This document shows positions 1-14,084 of a stretch of DNA of 64,000 nt, piece after piece. Positions within the stretch are counted from its first letter, which is position 1. Each line of letters begins with the position of its first letter. The stretch spans positions 26,744,084 to 26,808,083 of the forward strand of contig CM036624.1 of assembly GCA_020746105.1 (NCBI GenBank), given 5' to 3'. The notes beneath the pieces were generated by a model. That model did not search any database and had not been told where the DNA came from. It saw only the letters and a program-made list of their open reading frames with translations. The translations under genes were made by a program, and so were the position numbers. Origin of the DNA: Trogon surrucura (lineage: Eukaryota > Chordata > Aves > Trogoniformes > Trogonidae).

Positions 1-2559
1 CACCTCACCTTCCTGTCTGAGTGCCTCACGAACCCTTATCATTTTATGCGCAAACATCATATTCCATCTGAGCATACAGGGCTGAATATATCTCTTGGGA
101 TGATGTAACTCCAGGCAATTCTGAAGCAATAAACACACAAACACATAAACATATGCATGCACACATCCTACTAAATCTGCGTAGCTGTGTCCATCTGAGA
201 GAAATTGCAGATTTCAGCGTTCGAAGACAGTTTCTTTCTGGTCTTTGCTTTAGCTTGAATGAAGTCACGAAATAAGGGAATTTAAAATGAATGCAATGTT
301 TCTGAAAGCCAGATTAACTGCCCTGAAATTGGGCTCTGTTTTCATATCTGCTATAATACAAAAGAGATGTATAGAGTGAGTATAAAGGTCCTCACAGCTA
401 GAAGGGATAAAGTAATTCAGTTTCCATGTCTGTTTATGTTCTCCTGGGACTGGTCATGCTACAGTAGTTGTAATGATAGTCACACTTCTGCAGCAGGAAT
501 AGAGTGAATCCCATGAATAATTACACCAATGAAATGCCAAATTACCAGTTGCTTTTGATCCACACTCATTTTACACTAGAGCATTAGAAGTGAAGGGCTC
601 TTACAGTGCAGTTAACCAAGAAATAACCAGCTCCTAGAAGACCACGTCTTTGTTTTACTTACATGGGAGAAGAGTTCTGTCACTTCTCTTTCATCTGTCA
701 CACAGTCATAGGCTTGAAGTAGTGGCAGTGACTATTGCCCCAGCCTGCCCACATATTTACACTCACATCACGCCAGTCAGTATTCCAGCAGGCCAATATC
801 CCACAAAGCCATCCTGGATTTTTTCCCTTCAGGTAATGGGCTAAAAAACTGTTAAAACATTACATAGGTTTGGGTTCTTACCGAATTAACTTTTGTGCCT
901 GTTGAGGAATGACCAGATCCTAAGCGATTTGGGATTTGGTCCTACACTTCCCAGGAACCTCCAGCTGTGCTGGGGCGGTATCTTGCAGAGATGCAGGCCC
1001 AAAGGGAGTAAAGCAGAGGGTATGACCAGTTGGATGTGGCCAGAGGGATGGAGAGGACTGTGGTCAGATGAGGTATGTGCAATGCTGGAATAGAATATGC
1101 TCTTTTTCATCATTCAGTCTCTCACAGTTACAAATATCTTGGTTAAAAGCTCCTGAAAGTGGAAGCTCTCTGCTGTTTTTGTTCTCTGCCCTCTTCTCAC
1201 TGTCCTGCCATGGCCAGAAGCCTCCTCCTCCTGTCCCCATTCCTTCCTCACCGCCTCCCCCCAGCTGCATCCCTTCCTCCTTTCTCCCAGTGACTCCTCC
1301 GGAATTCGTGCATTTCCTATCTGAGAACGCTTGCAAAACGAAAAATGCTTGAGGACCGTGGTGTGGAACAAAATAATACTCAGGAAAGGAAAATACTGGA
1401 TGATCATTTAGGACTTATAGTGGAAAGTTCAACCTATGAATTGCCAAGAGTGCCATGAGTCAAAACAAAACACCTGCACTGAAAACAACTGCATCATCAC
1501 TGACTTTTTGCATTATCCCTTCCTAGGCAGAAGGTTCTTTGTGTTGCATGGGCTGAGAAACTAGTTATCCTGTAATATTCTTTGTGATATGATCTCCTTC
1601 GTTAAAGGTTTCAGGAACATGGTAGTTCCCTGGGAAGTTGTAAAGTTTGGAGAAAAGTTGGCAGTAGACCACAGGGCACATGTGAAGTCCCTTCACTCAA
1701 TGACAGCACAGACAGTGCTTTGCCAGAGGGAGAAGAAGGAAGAGGTTGTCAGGCATTCCTGCCGTTATCTGTTGCTCTTCTAGCATCCCAGTCACTTGGC
1801 AAACTGTGTTGTTCATGTGACTGACTCCAGAAAGAGCTTTCTCTGGACCCCAGTTCTAGACAGCAGGAAAGTTCAGGCTTTGTTGCTGCCCGGGACAGTG
1901 CCTTAGGGCTGTATTTTCACTCACTTCTTCATGCTAGAGACTCATACTTGTGTGCTGTAAGGGCACTGGTGGCTGAACTCTGGCAAGTCCTGTTGAAGCA
2001 GTTTAAAATTAAAGCATGCATATTTGAGCCTCTGCTAGAGACCATCACTACAATAATTTTATCAGCTTCAAGGAAAAGCCTAACATCTGAGTTTAAATCT
2101 AATTACTCACTGCTAAACCTTTCTGTTTGTTCTTTAATGCTAGCTGCTGGATTGTGGCATATCTTGAAGAAAGTCAAAACGTGTCCATCACAGAGTTGTG
2201 TTACTATTTTGTATGATGTTGATGTTCTTTGGACACTGAAAGTAAATTGTTTAACTTGCATTCTTCAGATCACTTTTCACATGTGTCTGATCTTTCCTCT
2301 GGAATTGTTTATTTTGAATATGTCCTTTCAGAGTTGCCCTTTAGCTTAAATTATTGTAATTCCATTCCCAGTGTGAGAAATTAATTTTAAATAAATAAAT
2401 CTAGTGATTCGTTCTCCAGCTTGGACTCCTGTACAAAATAATAGCCCTGTTTATGGCTGAAGAAAGACTGAAGAGATCTTTCTGAACTGGACTCACCCTT
2501 CCTCAGGAGTGGACTGCAGCCTTTTTTCCTTCCTCAACTGATGCTAGAAAGTACATCCA
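1..2559. other. Unique AT-rich non-coding DNA
   Basis: No gene or recognised repeat was found here. A pyrimidine-rich (CT) tract lies at about 1,217-1,289. The longest open frame (about 133 codons, 1,948-2,349) has no recognisable domain. Its codons look like translated AT-rich background, so it is not called. Confidence 0.6.
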
Positions 2560-2850
2560 CCCTAACCCAGAGAGGTTAGAACTAACTAATGCCCTGTCGA
2601 TACGTACAAGTAGTTAAAATGATTTCTTCCAATGTTCATTATCTTGTACTTGTCTACATTGAACTTCATCTGGTATCTTATTATTCAGTCACTCAGGTTT
2701 TTATTAGCTCCTCCTGAAATTCCTCACTTTGCTCCTTACCTTATATTAACTTAAATAGTTGCGTATTGTCAGCAAATTTCAGCACCTTGTTATTCATCCC
2801 ATTTCCCATATCATTAAATATGAGTGGTGAGCAAATAGCGGAGGAAATTA
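2560..2850 (-). mobile_element. Ancient CR1/L3-clade LINE remnant (reverse transcriptase region)
   Basis: Read on the minus strand, this stretch follows the CR1/L3-type ORF2 region around the catalytic FADD box of the reverse transcriptase. The reverse complement of 2,762-2,779 reads as FADNT, where the family normally has FADDT. It is preceded by FNDMGNG-like and followed by residues matching the usual 'LGDWA..WQMKFN.DKCK.MHIG' stretch; the match is clearest at 2,630-2,680. Several in-frame stops and indels show it is long dead. The similarity is far below that of the younger CR1 copies in this window, which fits a pre-avian insertion. The 5' and 3' boundaries are blurred by decay, so the limits are approximate. 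Confidence 0.72.
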
Positions 2851-5042
2851 TTCATGAATATTCATTTGAAGTTAAAAGCAAATTCCATTTTGACAGCATT
2901 CATGACTAGTCCTTGTTCACTTTCTGCAAACAATTGAGTGCTAAAGATTTAGTAGTCCAAATGCACACCGGAAATTCGCATTTTATTCCCATATAAAAAT
3001 AATCCCTCCAAATAAAATTCAACCTGCATGTTTCCAGGTAAACCTCACATGTTGGGGTAGAGCAGATATCTCTACAGAGAGGACAGAGTTGCAGAAACTA
3101 AAAGTACATTTTGGAAGACCTCTCCGTTTCTCATGCAGCAAAAATCTAACAGAAGATAAGGAGAGAATTGCATTTCTGACACATCCCATTTGCCATCTGT
3201 ATCAGCACCCACTCAATGCCAAGCAAAGACTTGCAGTCCTGACCAACCCTCTGTTGCCATCTGCACTGGCTCCTAACCAATCCCACATTTCCAACTGTTT
3301 TGGCTTATGGATCAGCTGTTCCACGCACCCTGGCATTCTGGCTCACTCCTGTCTTGTAGGGGAATATGGACTCCTAGCAGGTTTGGTCGTACGGGTGCTA
3401 CTTGTAATGGTCAACTGAGCCACTTGCAGCTCCTACCAGCAAGCTGTGGCCACAACACCTCTGCTCTCCCCTGCAGCTACACAATCAGAAGGAGCCCCAG
3501 ACAGGTGCCTGGACTTTGCAGGACCCGGCCAACCTTATCCACTGCAAGAAGTCTCCCTCACCCACACAACAGAGATTTCACTGCTTACCTGGGGCACAGT
3601 TTCTTTTTAAATGTTACCCTGTATGTCTCTAAAACAACATCATGAGATCGAGGTTGTCTTTGAGATCCACGTAGATGCTAGAAAGGGAAATCAAAGAAGC
3701 AAAGCCTGTGAATGAGGTAGGGAATTTGCAATACTGTGACGCAGTGCATGAGAAACATTCCTATAGCAGAGAGATTCAGTCGATTCGGCTTCTGTATGCC
3801 AAGAAGATGTTGAATAGAGGTAGCCGGTGAGCAGTTTAATTTGATTCCCCCCATTCTTTATTCCTTATTATTTTTAAATAACATTGATACCATGTTTAGT
3901 GCACCTATAAAGACAAGAGCCTCTTGAGTCACTTCAGTAAACTCAGATCTATGTTCCACATTAAGCTCCACGTGAACACAATGTCAAAGTTCTCTCACAC
4001 ACACTCACAGAGAACCATTTGGCCTTTTGGTTGATTAGCCTAAATTGTTTTAAGGTCTGTTCTGCAAATTAGTATAATGATAAAAACAGAATGGAATATA
4101 GTCTGCAATGCTCAAAAAGCAGCAAGAAATATGTATTTTCCTCAGTCGTATACAGTCTGTGAACACTCAGGTATGGCAGGCAATTCCTGAATAAATTCCT
4201 GCCTGCAAGCTAAAGTTGGTGGAAATTTTGCTTACGTGTGGCTACAGGACTTGTCTTTAAAAGAACTGAAGTACAATGACTCTGCTCATGTACTGCTTGA
4301 ACTGGTACACTGGTCTTCACTTAATAATTCAGATGTTTTCAGATTAACTACTTTAAATACTTTGAAAATACAGTGCTTCTATATGTAGGTGGCATAGTCA
4401 GTGTTGATTATACTGTATGATACGGCTTTTCTCATAAGGCTGCAGGAAAGGAGACGTGCAGATATTCATATGCAACTTCCTTCACAGAAATGCCTGTATT
4501 TAAAGTGAAAGGAAATTAAAATGAGATTCCATTGTTTAGATGACAAAGTGCAAAGGTTCATGACTAAACTAATTTAATTCTGATTTTGACCTTTAGACAA
4601 AGCAGTTAAGAGCTTTCCAATAGTGACATCATATTTACTTGGTGCCTGTGCCTCAGTTTGCATTGTTTTAATCACTTCAAACTGCAGACATACAGTATAT
4701 GTATGATACACTACATACGTTATAAACCTAGCACTCATCACAGTTACTTTAATTCAAATGATTATACACTGGACTTCAGCTCACAAATCTTTTCCCTACA
4801 ACCATGATCCTGGAAACACACGGGCACAAAAATGGATGTGCGTGAGAAGTTCCAGTGTATTTCAGGGGACTACAGGAATGTGGAAAATGCACAAGTACAT
4901 TTGCTATTCTATATTTCACATTGTTTGCCAATCTCCATTCTTTAAAATTCTCCCCTAGGTATCTCAAATTATCTCTTATTTCAGTATTTTCAAAGCCTCC
5001 CTATCAAGAAGAGGGATTCCTTGGAGATTTTTGAGAAGATTT
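2851..5042. other. Unique AT-rich non-coding DNA
   Basis: No gene or repeat is recognised. Open frames at 3,089-3,418 and 3,307-3,645 overlap in different frames and show no known domain. They reflect a locally less AT-rich stretch rather than a gene. Confidence 0.55.
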
Positions 5043-5100
5043 TGAGCTCACTGAAGTCAAGGGAACTATGCTGCTTTATGCAAGCTGAGGAACTAGTCTG
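5043..5100 (+). repeat. Half of an ancient amniote palindromic (MITE-like) element
   Basis: The stretch contains CTGAAGTCAAGGGAACTATG followed by a 'GCTGcTTTAtgCAAGCTGAGGA' type motif. This closely follows a palindromic repeat I recognise from turtle, crocodilian and bird DNA, whose right half reads roughly 'ctgaagtcaatgg-agctatgctgatttacaccagctgagga'. Only this half is clear; the mirror-image half upstream is not. A second, fuller copy of the same family lies at 33,864-33,951. The family name is not certain. Confidence 0.5.
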
Positions 5101-8100
5101 ATAGTCTCAACTTTGTGAATACAGAGCAGAATGTATTTATTCAAATTTATGAAAGCTACAAGAATAACTTTGTCTGAACAATTCTGTTGCATCCCCTCTG
5201 CATTTACAGTGTAATTTAGTAGACTGAAATTAATTTTTTCTTCCCTGATTATGTTTTCTACAGACACTGGAAAGGTTGATGAGTACAATATAGTTCTAAA
5301 TGATGTGCCCTGTTTATGCTTTTTTCTTTATGGCACATTACTGTAGGATTTGAGTGGAACCATATGATTATAGTCTTAGGTTGTCATGCAAACGGACTCA
5401 TTTTGTTCCACTTCCCTTACAGTCCTTGCCAATGCCATGGATAAATCTTGCTCTGTGTTCTGCTCCTCATAGACTTGCAAGGCTGTCATCAGAGTGGATT
5501 AATCTTCTGCCTGTGTTATCACAAAATTATCTGTCCTAACAATGACTTATCACTGAATTTCAAGTCTGATATACTTTATACTCAATCTATAGACTTAGTC
5601 TTGCAACAAAAAAAATGTAATGAGAGCTAAAAATAGTAGAAAACTAATCTATTCTCATCACAGTCTTTGAATTGTAATTTCATGGATTTCCTTGAATACA
5701 GCATTTTACTGAACAATACCAAAAGAGAACATGGGGGAATAACATACTTGAAATTTTAATTTTAAATGTCAGCTAAACTTCCAAATTGTTTAATTAAGTG
5801 ACTATAACTGTATTAGAGGTTATTGCCAGCACAACTTCTGCACAATCAGTTCCTTCCATAAAAGCCAGGATGTGGACAAACTATTACTCAACAGCACAGA
5901 AAAACACCTTTAAAAATAATGATAAAGGTGGGATGTAAACCTAGAATAACACAAATTTTAGAGCTATTGCTTCCACATATAATCTCTTAACTTTCCCCTT
6001 CATGCTTAAGTATTACAAGATTTTTAAACTAACATATGGTCGTTACACATGCTTGTAATTTATCCTTTTCTCAGGGTTTTCTTTTCTCAGTTTCAAGCAT
6101 TTCTTTAAAATACATATTTATGTGTGTGCTCAAGATGCTAGATGAAATGAGAGAAGTTTAAAGTTCTCTGATGTAAGCTATGAAAGGCCTAATTTAAGCC
6201 ACTCTGTATAAAAATTAGGTCCTCTAAACTTTGTTATCTTGATATTTTATTAGCATATTAGACTTGTCTAGATGGAGATTTTAAAATGAGGAAAAGAGTC
6301 AATGCAAGACTATGTTAAACAAAAGCAAGGGTTTCCACACCACTTCCTAAAGCTGATTTCCAGAAATTTCCATGTTAACCATTTCATTTACAGATTATGT
6401 TTGTTTGACTTCATAGTTGGCAATTTTGGCACAGAACGCAGTGCAAACTTTTGCATGTCAGCTCTGTGATTTTTCTCACCGTGCTTTATGAGATGCCTCC
6501 TAGAACTGGCAGAAGGCCTAAGACTTGCTGTGTTAAACTGTCATGATGCTTCTCCCATAACTCAGCTCTGTTTTGCCAGCTCCATTTCCAAACTGCCATG
6601 AGAGCAGCCTGGAAGACACACTGCTCACTTACAGCACTCTAATATAAACAGGATAATGTCTTGTATTGGCACTCACACAGCCAGATGGATTTGGCTTTGA
6701 GGCTTTGGAGAAGTAGCATTATAGTTTCAGGAGAAGGAAATCTGGAGGATGAAGTAAAAAAGCAATGTGTCGTTTGTGGCTGTTTGTGTGTTTTGCTTTT
6801 GGTTGTTTTTTGGTTTTGTTTTTTTTCCTTTGGAGGCGTTTCTCTGCAAATGCTTCCACAAAGTGCAACATTGCTGCTTTACTTGGCAAGCTGTGAATGC
6901 CTAGTTAGATTCAATCCTGGGAGGAAAGGCAGTGCTGAAGAAATTTACGCTGGAGAAGGTGACGATCCTACTAAGCTGTTTGGTGTTCATCTGAAGCGAC
7001 TGAATATCCATGTTAAAACCTTTCTTCTCCTCAAAACTCAAAGCAGTGGGATACCCTTGTTGACTACAATACCAAAGAAGGAAAAGTCTGCAAGACAGCA
7101 GGTACAAGCTGGGAATATACTGGGTAGTCTGGAAGTTCCCTACAGGCATTAAGCAAATTCAGCAAGGCTTGTAATATACTGGTGAGAAATGATCGCCTCA
7201 GAAATGGAAGACCTGGTTAGAAGGACAATTCTAAGGATAAAACCTGTGTTGAAATGAACATGTTAAAATAAACTATGTGCTTTGCCATGAGCTGTCCTTT
7301 ACAAACCCCACAGCCCCCACAGATCTCACTTTGCACACAGAGTACAAAGAATATTTTTAAAATTAATAAAATTTCTTAGGAAGTGTTCCTAGTCTAAACA
7401 TTAGCCCATCAGTGCCCACTTCTATACATCCTGATGCCTTTTCTCCAATATAGCACTGACACACAGTTCAGTCTTGGGACCCAGCTCCCATCCTTCACTT
7501 TTACAAGCTCCACAGCACAGACTCAGAAATGACCATGCACAAACAGTTCTTGCTTGTGTCCCAGGTCACATAATTTATGATCACTGTTATAAGTCTTCTC
7601 CTGATATGTATGGTCTTCCATGTATGTAGGAATGGTAGGTTTTTACCCTTTATGGTATCTTGGGAGCCTGACACCTTTTCTTGGGTGCCTGTTGAGTTAC
7701 AGCAATCTGTGAGAAACTTTCCAGTGTTGGTAAACAGTGTCTGTGTGCATGGGTAGAATTGTTTGCCAAGATACTCCCCATTTCCCAAGAAAACAAGCAA
7801 GTGTTGGGAGCACTGACTGAGGTTTGGTCCTGTCTTGACTTCAGTCACTACCACAGAGTGTTTTTCCTTTGACTTCAGCCCTGGGAGTAGGAGCAGGAAT
7901 TACCATCTCGGTTTTATGCACTCCAACAACATCTTGTAGATGTTTGCTTTCGTGGCACTCCTCCAGATGGGACTGAGCATGCAGCTCTTTGAATCCTAGA
8001 GCTCTACAGATGTCCAGATGGAAGACTAAGGAGCGCAGCAATCAGTGTGTAATTGGGTAAGTGATAGACCTGCTGCAAAACAGCATTACCTCAGTCTTAA

Positions 8101-11100
8101 GGAGGATTAATTACAAAAGACCTATGATACCGATTAATTCTCTTTAAAAAGTTGTGTGTGGATCCAAGGCACTTTAAGTCAAAGAAGCTGTAGTTAATTC
8201 AACAGAATGTGCCTCCATAAATATGCAAGTGTTGCAAGATATTAAGCACTTCATATTTTACATAAATGGAAGTACCTGAGTTATTTTTTTGGAAATGTGT
8301 TCTGTAAACAGTAAGAAACTGATCCCCCCACTGCCACCAGAGATGGTCTTCCTAAAACAGACTGTAACCTCCAGCTTTGTCTCGCATACAGCCCCAGTGC
8401 TGAATACTGAATGTGAAGTCTGATCCCAAAGTGCTGATAAAATACAGCTGATTTCTCAGTTTAGGCTGACAAGATTTGTTCATGCTTAAAAAAATAACAC
8501 CTCAAGTGACAAGCCCTCAAGATTTCAAAGGAAGCCTAAGAGAGTTTTGTTCAATCAGAAGGTAACAGAGATGCTCTTCCTGACACATCGCTGCAGTCTC
8601 AGTGGAATAAGACAGACACCAAGGAGGGGGAAATACTACTGATCAGGTTAACATGAAAACTTTCATTGCGAGCACTAATTGGAATGCAGATTTCTGTACC
8701 ATAAAAAACTGAGCCATGAATAGAGCATTGGAGTTTAATTGATAAAATTTATCAGTTTCTAAGAAAGCGGGAGATACGTGCTCTGATATACTTGATTCTC
8801 AACAGTTTTATTAATAAGTATATAGTGTTTCAGTTTACTTAGAGATGCAGGTATGGTACACTGTATTTTTACACCTCAGTGGATTTCATGTGAAAGGCAC
8901 ACAAGAAAGAGTCTGAGTCGAGGTGAGCTGGAGCATGCCTGGCAATGGGCACTGGCACTGCCATCATCAGCTGAACTGTTGAGGCAGCAGAGGTGTACAA
9001 AAGCAAGGGCTGGCAGAGACTCAATATTGTGGAAGTACGGAGGTTTGCCATTGTTCCATGAAAGAAATTACAATAAAACATATACATTAGCTTGTAAAAT
9101 CTCAGGAAATCAAAGAGAAAAGGAAAAAAAAGACAACACTCTTAGGCTACTTGTTTTCATTTCATTGCTAGATAAGTTTTAGTGCTAATATGATGATATT
9201 TTTCCAAATTTGCTGCTCTAAGAAGCTAACAAATTCATGAATCACATACTGAGTAATGGGTATGACAGAACGTATGGGTGTACGTGTGCAAGGAGAATGT
9301 TGGCCCATCTGTACAATGCTTATTGGTATGCAGTGTGACACCTTCCCCCACAGCTGCTTTCTCAGTCTAACTCAGGAGGGTTAGTTTCAAAAGTCATATA
9401 TCCCATAAGTCACTATACAGATGTTCGCTTTCACCCTATGACACCTCTCCTGTATTTCCTCAAAGTGAATTACATTTTTCTCAAATTCTGGACCAACATT
9501 TATCAGAGCATGAATCAGAACTTTTCAAAATTACTCTAATTAATGGAAAGCCTGTAAAATCCTTAGCTATCCAAGGGCAAGTACAAAATCCTGCAATGAA
9601 TTGTCATTAAAAATCATGGTATAAATTAAAGTTGAGCTAGAACGCATTTGTTAATCTTCCCTGCAACCCCCACCTAAAACAACCCACAGAAAAACGAACA
9701 AAAAAAACTCCTCATGATCCTGTAATCCAAAATAACAAAACTGAGGTATATAGCAAGATGTATGGTATCATGCTGTTTCATTAATATGACTGCTATATGA
9801 GTTGTGTTTTATTACTAGCATAATATTTAAGAGATTATGTTTACATTTTGCATTGCATACCTGGTCTTACATTATAGCTCAGAGATTTATTCTTTAAAGA
9901 AGAGAATATGAAAAGAGGAAATAAAAAAGTAAATCAATAGGCTTATGTTTCTACTCTGGGTATAACTGCATGAAGCATTTCTGATTTTCCAGCAATTCCA
10001 AAAAGCCTGAAACAGTTCCAAAAAACCTGAGTCAAAACGAGAAAGCATGAACTGCCTGAAAACATATCATTTTAAAAATTAAAATAGTAAAGAAAAAATC
10101 TTCAAATAGAAAAATCATTTCAATTTAAAATACTGAAACATCAAGATATTGAATCAGAGCAAAGCATTTTGACTTCTGTTTCAGTTTTTGTTTAAATTTC
10201 CATCCATCTCTTCTTGACATAAACAATGCAGAGGAGTCGAAATGGAACAATGGAACCAAGTTAAAATTCATTGTCACTCAATCAGTGTTTGCCAATAAAA
10301 TCTGACCTATCTCTAACATTCTCCTGATACATGGCAAGGAGATTAATTTATTCATGGTTTTTTTCCAAGTTTAGTTTTCACCTTTTTGTAGGAAAAAACC
10401 AACCACAATTGGGGACGAAGTGCCAGTGCGAATATATCTGACAGCCCATGGAGAGATAACTTGTTGCCATTAATCCTGCTGGCTAATAATAGCATAAATT
10501 TACCTTGCAAGGAGTCCTCTTTCTGAGGATACGAACGGTTAGGTCTGGAGAGATTCAGTAAAACGTGACTTGTTACCACTGGGGGCTTTGTGGGTGTGAG
10601 CAATGTCCTGGGGACCAAAGCCTAAAGTGGTGGCGAGGTTGTGGTGCCCAAGAGTGGGTGTTGAGGGGCTGGTCCGCGGCCACAGCACCAGCAGCCGGAC
10701 AGAATTTGGCCACGTAGCCCATCACTGACCTCATCCAAATGAACCCTTTGTGGTCAAGAAAAATGAGCCCCATGGGGAGGTGAGGGCTGCAAACCTGGCT
10801 GCTCACTCATCCTCGCAGGGCAACGCATTCTGGGTGGGGACAGAAAAACCAGAAATGGGAAATGTAAACCATCCCTCCCTCTTTAGGGGAATCTGGGCCT
10901 GAAACTTGTGTAGTTTGTTCAAAATGACACAGCAGCCAGTTTACAGGCTCAGAGCATTTTAGTAGAGGAGCAGAGAGTATAAATATTACCATTTAATTAA
11001 CATTATACAGTATGTTTCCTATGCAAACTGACATAACTGTCTATATTTCAAGGGGTAGGTTTATACTGCAATGGTTGGAAATGAGCAGATTTACTGCAAA

Positions 11101-14084
11101 TACTACCATAAATAAACTTTCCCAAACCAACTTCGGTAACACAAACAAACGATTATGCCTGTTGTCTGAAAAGCAGCAAAAAGTAAAATTGCGGCAGGTG
11201 TGACACCTGATAGCTAACCTGAAATTTATAGAATACATATGGCAGAATTTCATTTTTCTTTTTCATTTAGTGATCAAAACTTAGATGACAGACAGTGTAA
11301 AATGAAAACAGATGAAATGAATTTCTGCATAGATCCTGCCAAGTTTCATTTTCTCCAGAAGTTCTTGGAAAGCCCAGAACCTATTCCCATGTGCACAGCC
11401 AGAATTTGCAGATTCTGCGCTTTACCTCTTCATCCTGCCATCTGACAGTTTGCCAAGTCTTGAGCGCTGCAGAGTGATTGCGAAGGCAAGTCTGTTTATT
11501 ATGGTACCAAGATCTTTCTGTCAGACTTGATAGCCTAATTTTTCTACGCTGCATAAATAAAATATAATATATAAATACATATATATACACGCACACGTAC
11601 ACATTAGTTATAAAACTTTTCAAAGTCACAGTCATTATAATGCTTTCTCTGATGAAAGTAGAAAGACTGGATAATAAATGAAGTGTAAAGGAAATTTGAT
11701 ATGAGTTTTTAAATGTGTGCTGAGGTAAAAGGTGAATCTAGTTAACTAAGCAATAGATCCTTTTACTCATCCGATATGAAACAAGATTCTCTGTGGAATA
11801 AGTTTCAGACAGGCATGGAGAATTTATTTTTAATCAGCTTTAAGATACAGCCTATAATAAGCGTGCCCTTAGGCAGTTATACTGTGCATGCCATCATAAA
11901 AAGACAAAAAAAAAAAGCTTACAATGAGGCTTAAGAAAAATGGTCAACTCGATGCTAGTTGTTGTGGTTTTTTAATCCATGGTTGTCTTTGCCCCTGCTG
12001 AGGATTCCTATTTCATCTTTTCATCACGAGAATTTGGCAAAGTCCCTCAGTGGGTGCTCTACATTGGGACCCACAGAAATCAATATAGGGAAAATGAAGG
12101 AAATTTTTATAAGATAATGTGTGAAACATTAAAAGTCCATACAGTATAAACCATGTAATCTTACCAACTTCACATCTCAAATGGATCAAGCACAGCAGAA
12201 GTTGTGGTATATTGCACACTAAAGTGAAAAAACCTTTAAGGATGAAGACTGATTCTTTGGGGAAAGTTTTTACAATATGTTATATAAGCACTTCAATAAA
12301 AATAACATGTCTTTTTATAACAGGGAAATACACTTTTAAAAGAAAACAACTGGACAGTGATCTTATGGGCTAAATGAAGAGAATTTAGCTTATGGCAGAA
12401 AAGTTCAAATTTTATGCCTTTGGTACAAAGTATAAGAAAAATAACGGTATTCTCCTCAGAGCATGACGTGATTCAATTCCATTTGTAATTAGGGTGTACT
12501 AGTCAGAAAAACGTTTCACGTTTTCTTGAAGATAACATAATTCATACAGCATTAAAATTATTTTGGTTAAAGTTTATATACCTCTCAAACAGATGATGAG
12601 CTCTAGTGCTAGAAAAAAAAAATTGCCTTTGCGAGAATTTTCATTCACTGAAGGTATCCCACTAAAATCAAGGTGATCATTCTGGGGGAAAATCAAGCAA
12701 ACCACATAAACATGCCACAATCTACTCCAAAGAGATGAAAGATGGGGAGTTTTGTTGTCTCGGCTGGGAAGCTGGGAGCCTAAAGAACGGAGAGATGAGG
12801 GGACATGCCAAGGTTGTGTAGAAAGTCCTTGCCAAGGCAGGATCCAAATATACAACTTGTGAGTCCTAGAGGGCACAATATCTTCTCATTTTGAATCTGA
12901 GTATTCTGTCTAATTCAGTGCGATCTTCCAAAACAATTATAGCCTACAGCGAAAGCACAATATCCTTGAAAAAAAATTAGCATGTATTTTGTATACAATT
13001 CCTAACACAATTATCCTCCTAGTACACTAGCACGAAATCAATAATAAATAAAGAGGTAGGTAAAAGGAATCAGCAATACTCAGGAAACATTAGAAGTGGA
13101 AAATCTTCACCAAATCCCAATCAGAGAATTAAAGGAGTCATTTCTGCACTAAGATCTACCATCTTGTCCCCATACTGGCCAACTGGATTAACTGGGTGAA
13201 AGAATCAAAATATAAGCCTACTTGGAGATTATTTCCATTCCTGTACAAATACATACACACTTTGTGACTCAAAAGAGATATGCCTTTACGTTTGCCGTAG
13301 GAATAATATATTTCATGGTTCTTTTCTTAATTATTTCATTGAGACCTATGGAAGTCCCCTGTTAAAACTTTCACTCTGATGTTAAATCACACTTTTCAGT
13401 ATTTAACATTTTAGGATTGCAGATTTTGTGTTTGAATAATTTCAACTAAAACATTAAAACCATTCTCCTTCAGAACAGAAGTGTATTAAGTATAGAATAG
13501 ATTTGCATAAGACTTCTTATGAGAGAGAGAGTGTGATTAAAAGTACCCCTAACACACCTGAAATACATTATAGCAGTGAAGAATGAAGAAGGAAAATGAG
13601 ATGTTTAAAAATGGAGTGAACTCCTGCTTGTTGCAGTAAGAAAGAAAAAGAAGGGAATTTTTTCAAAAATATCCAGGGGGAAGAAAAACAAAACACTAAG
13701 TAAGATCTCTGAATAACAGAGAAACATCTACCAAGGCAAAATTCCTGTGTAAATACTTTTCTTCCTTTTAATAGGAAAGAATCAGAAGTAGAGATGTATT
13801 CAGGGCAAAATTCAAGAAACCAAAAGGAAAATATAAAACTACTCTTCAGTAAAGAGAATGTAAACATGTACTTAAGGAAAGTTAACCAACAAAGACTCCA
13901 AGAACTGAAGGGATTTTTCCCTTGGGGACAAGGAACTAGTAGATACATTAGCAGGGACAACTGACAAGTTTTGCAGACCAGGCTCCACTACCCAACAGAG
14001 AGGAAAGGATGAGTGACTGGGACATGTAAACTTTTAACCTGGCTTTTGTTCCAGATGAAGAACTTGAAAGGATCACACAGGAAT
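5101..14084. other. Nine kilobases of unique AT-rich DNA
   Basis: No coding exon or recognised transposon was found. It holds a T/G-rich tract (about 6,767-6,835), an AT/CA alternating tract (about 11,551-11,605) and a locally GC-richer patch at 10,570-10,815. The longest open frame (6,661-7,152) lacks an ATG at its listed start and consists partly of the translated T/G tract. A minus-strand frame at 7,841-8,041 looks protein-like in composition but matches no family I know. Confidence 0.55.
11551..11605. repeat. AT/CA-rich low-complexity tract
   Basis: This is an alternating A/T stretch that grades into CA-type dinucleotides (ATATATAC then ACGCACACG). It is a degenerate microsatellite. Confidence 0.7.

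Noticed and set aside
6661-7152. 163-codon open frame on the plus strand
   Set aside because: It begins with TTG rather than ATG, part of it is a translated T/G-rich tract, and no domain is visible.
7841-8041. Minus-strand 66-codon frame with protein-like composition
   Set aside because: No family is recognised and splice sites are not convincing.
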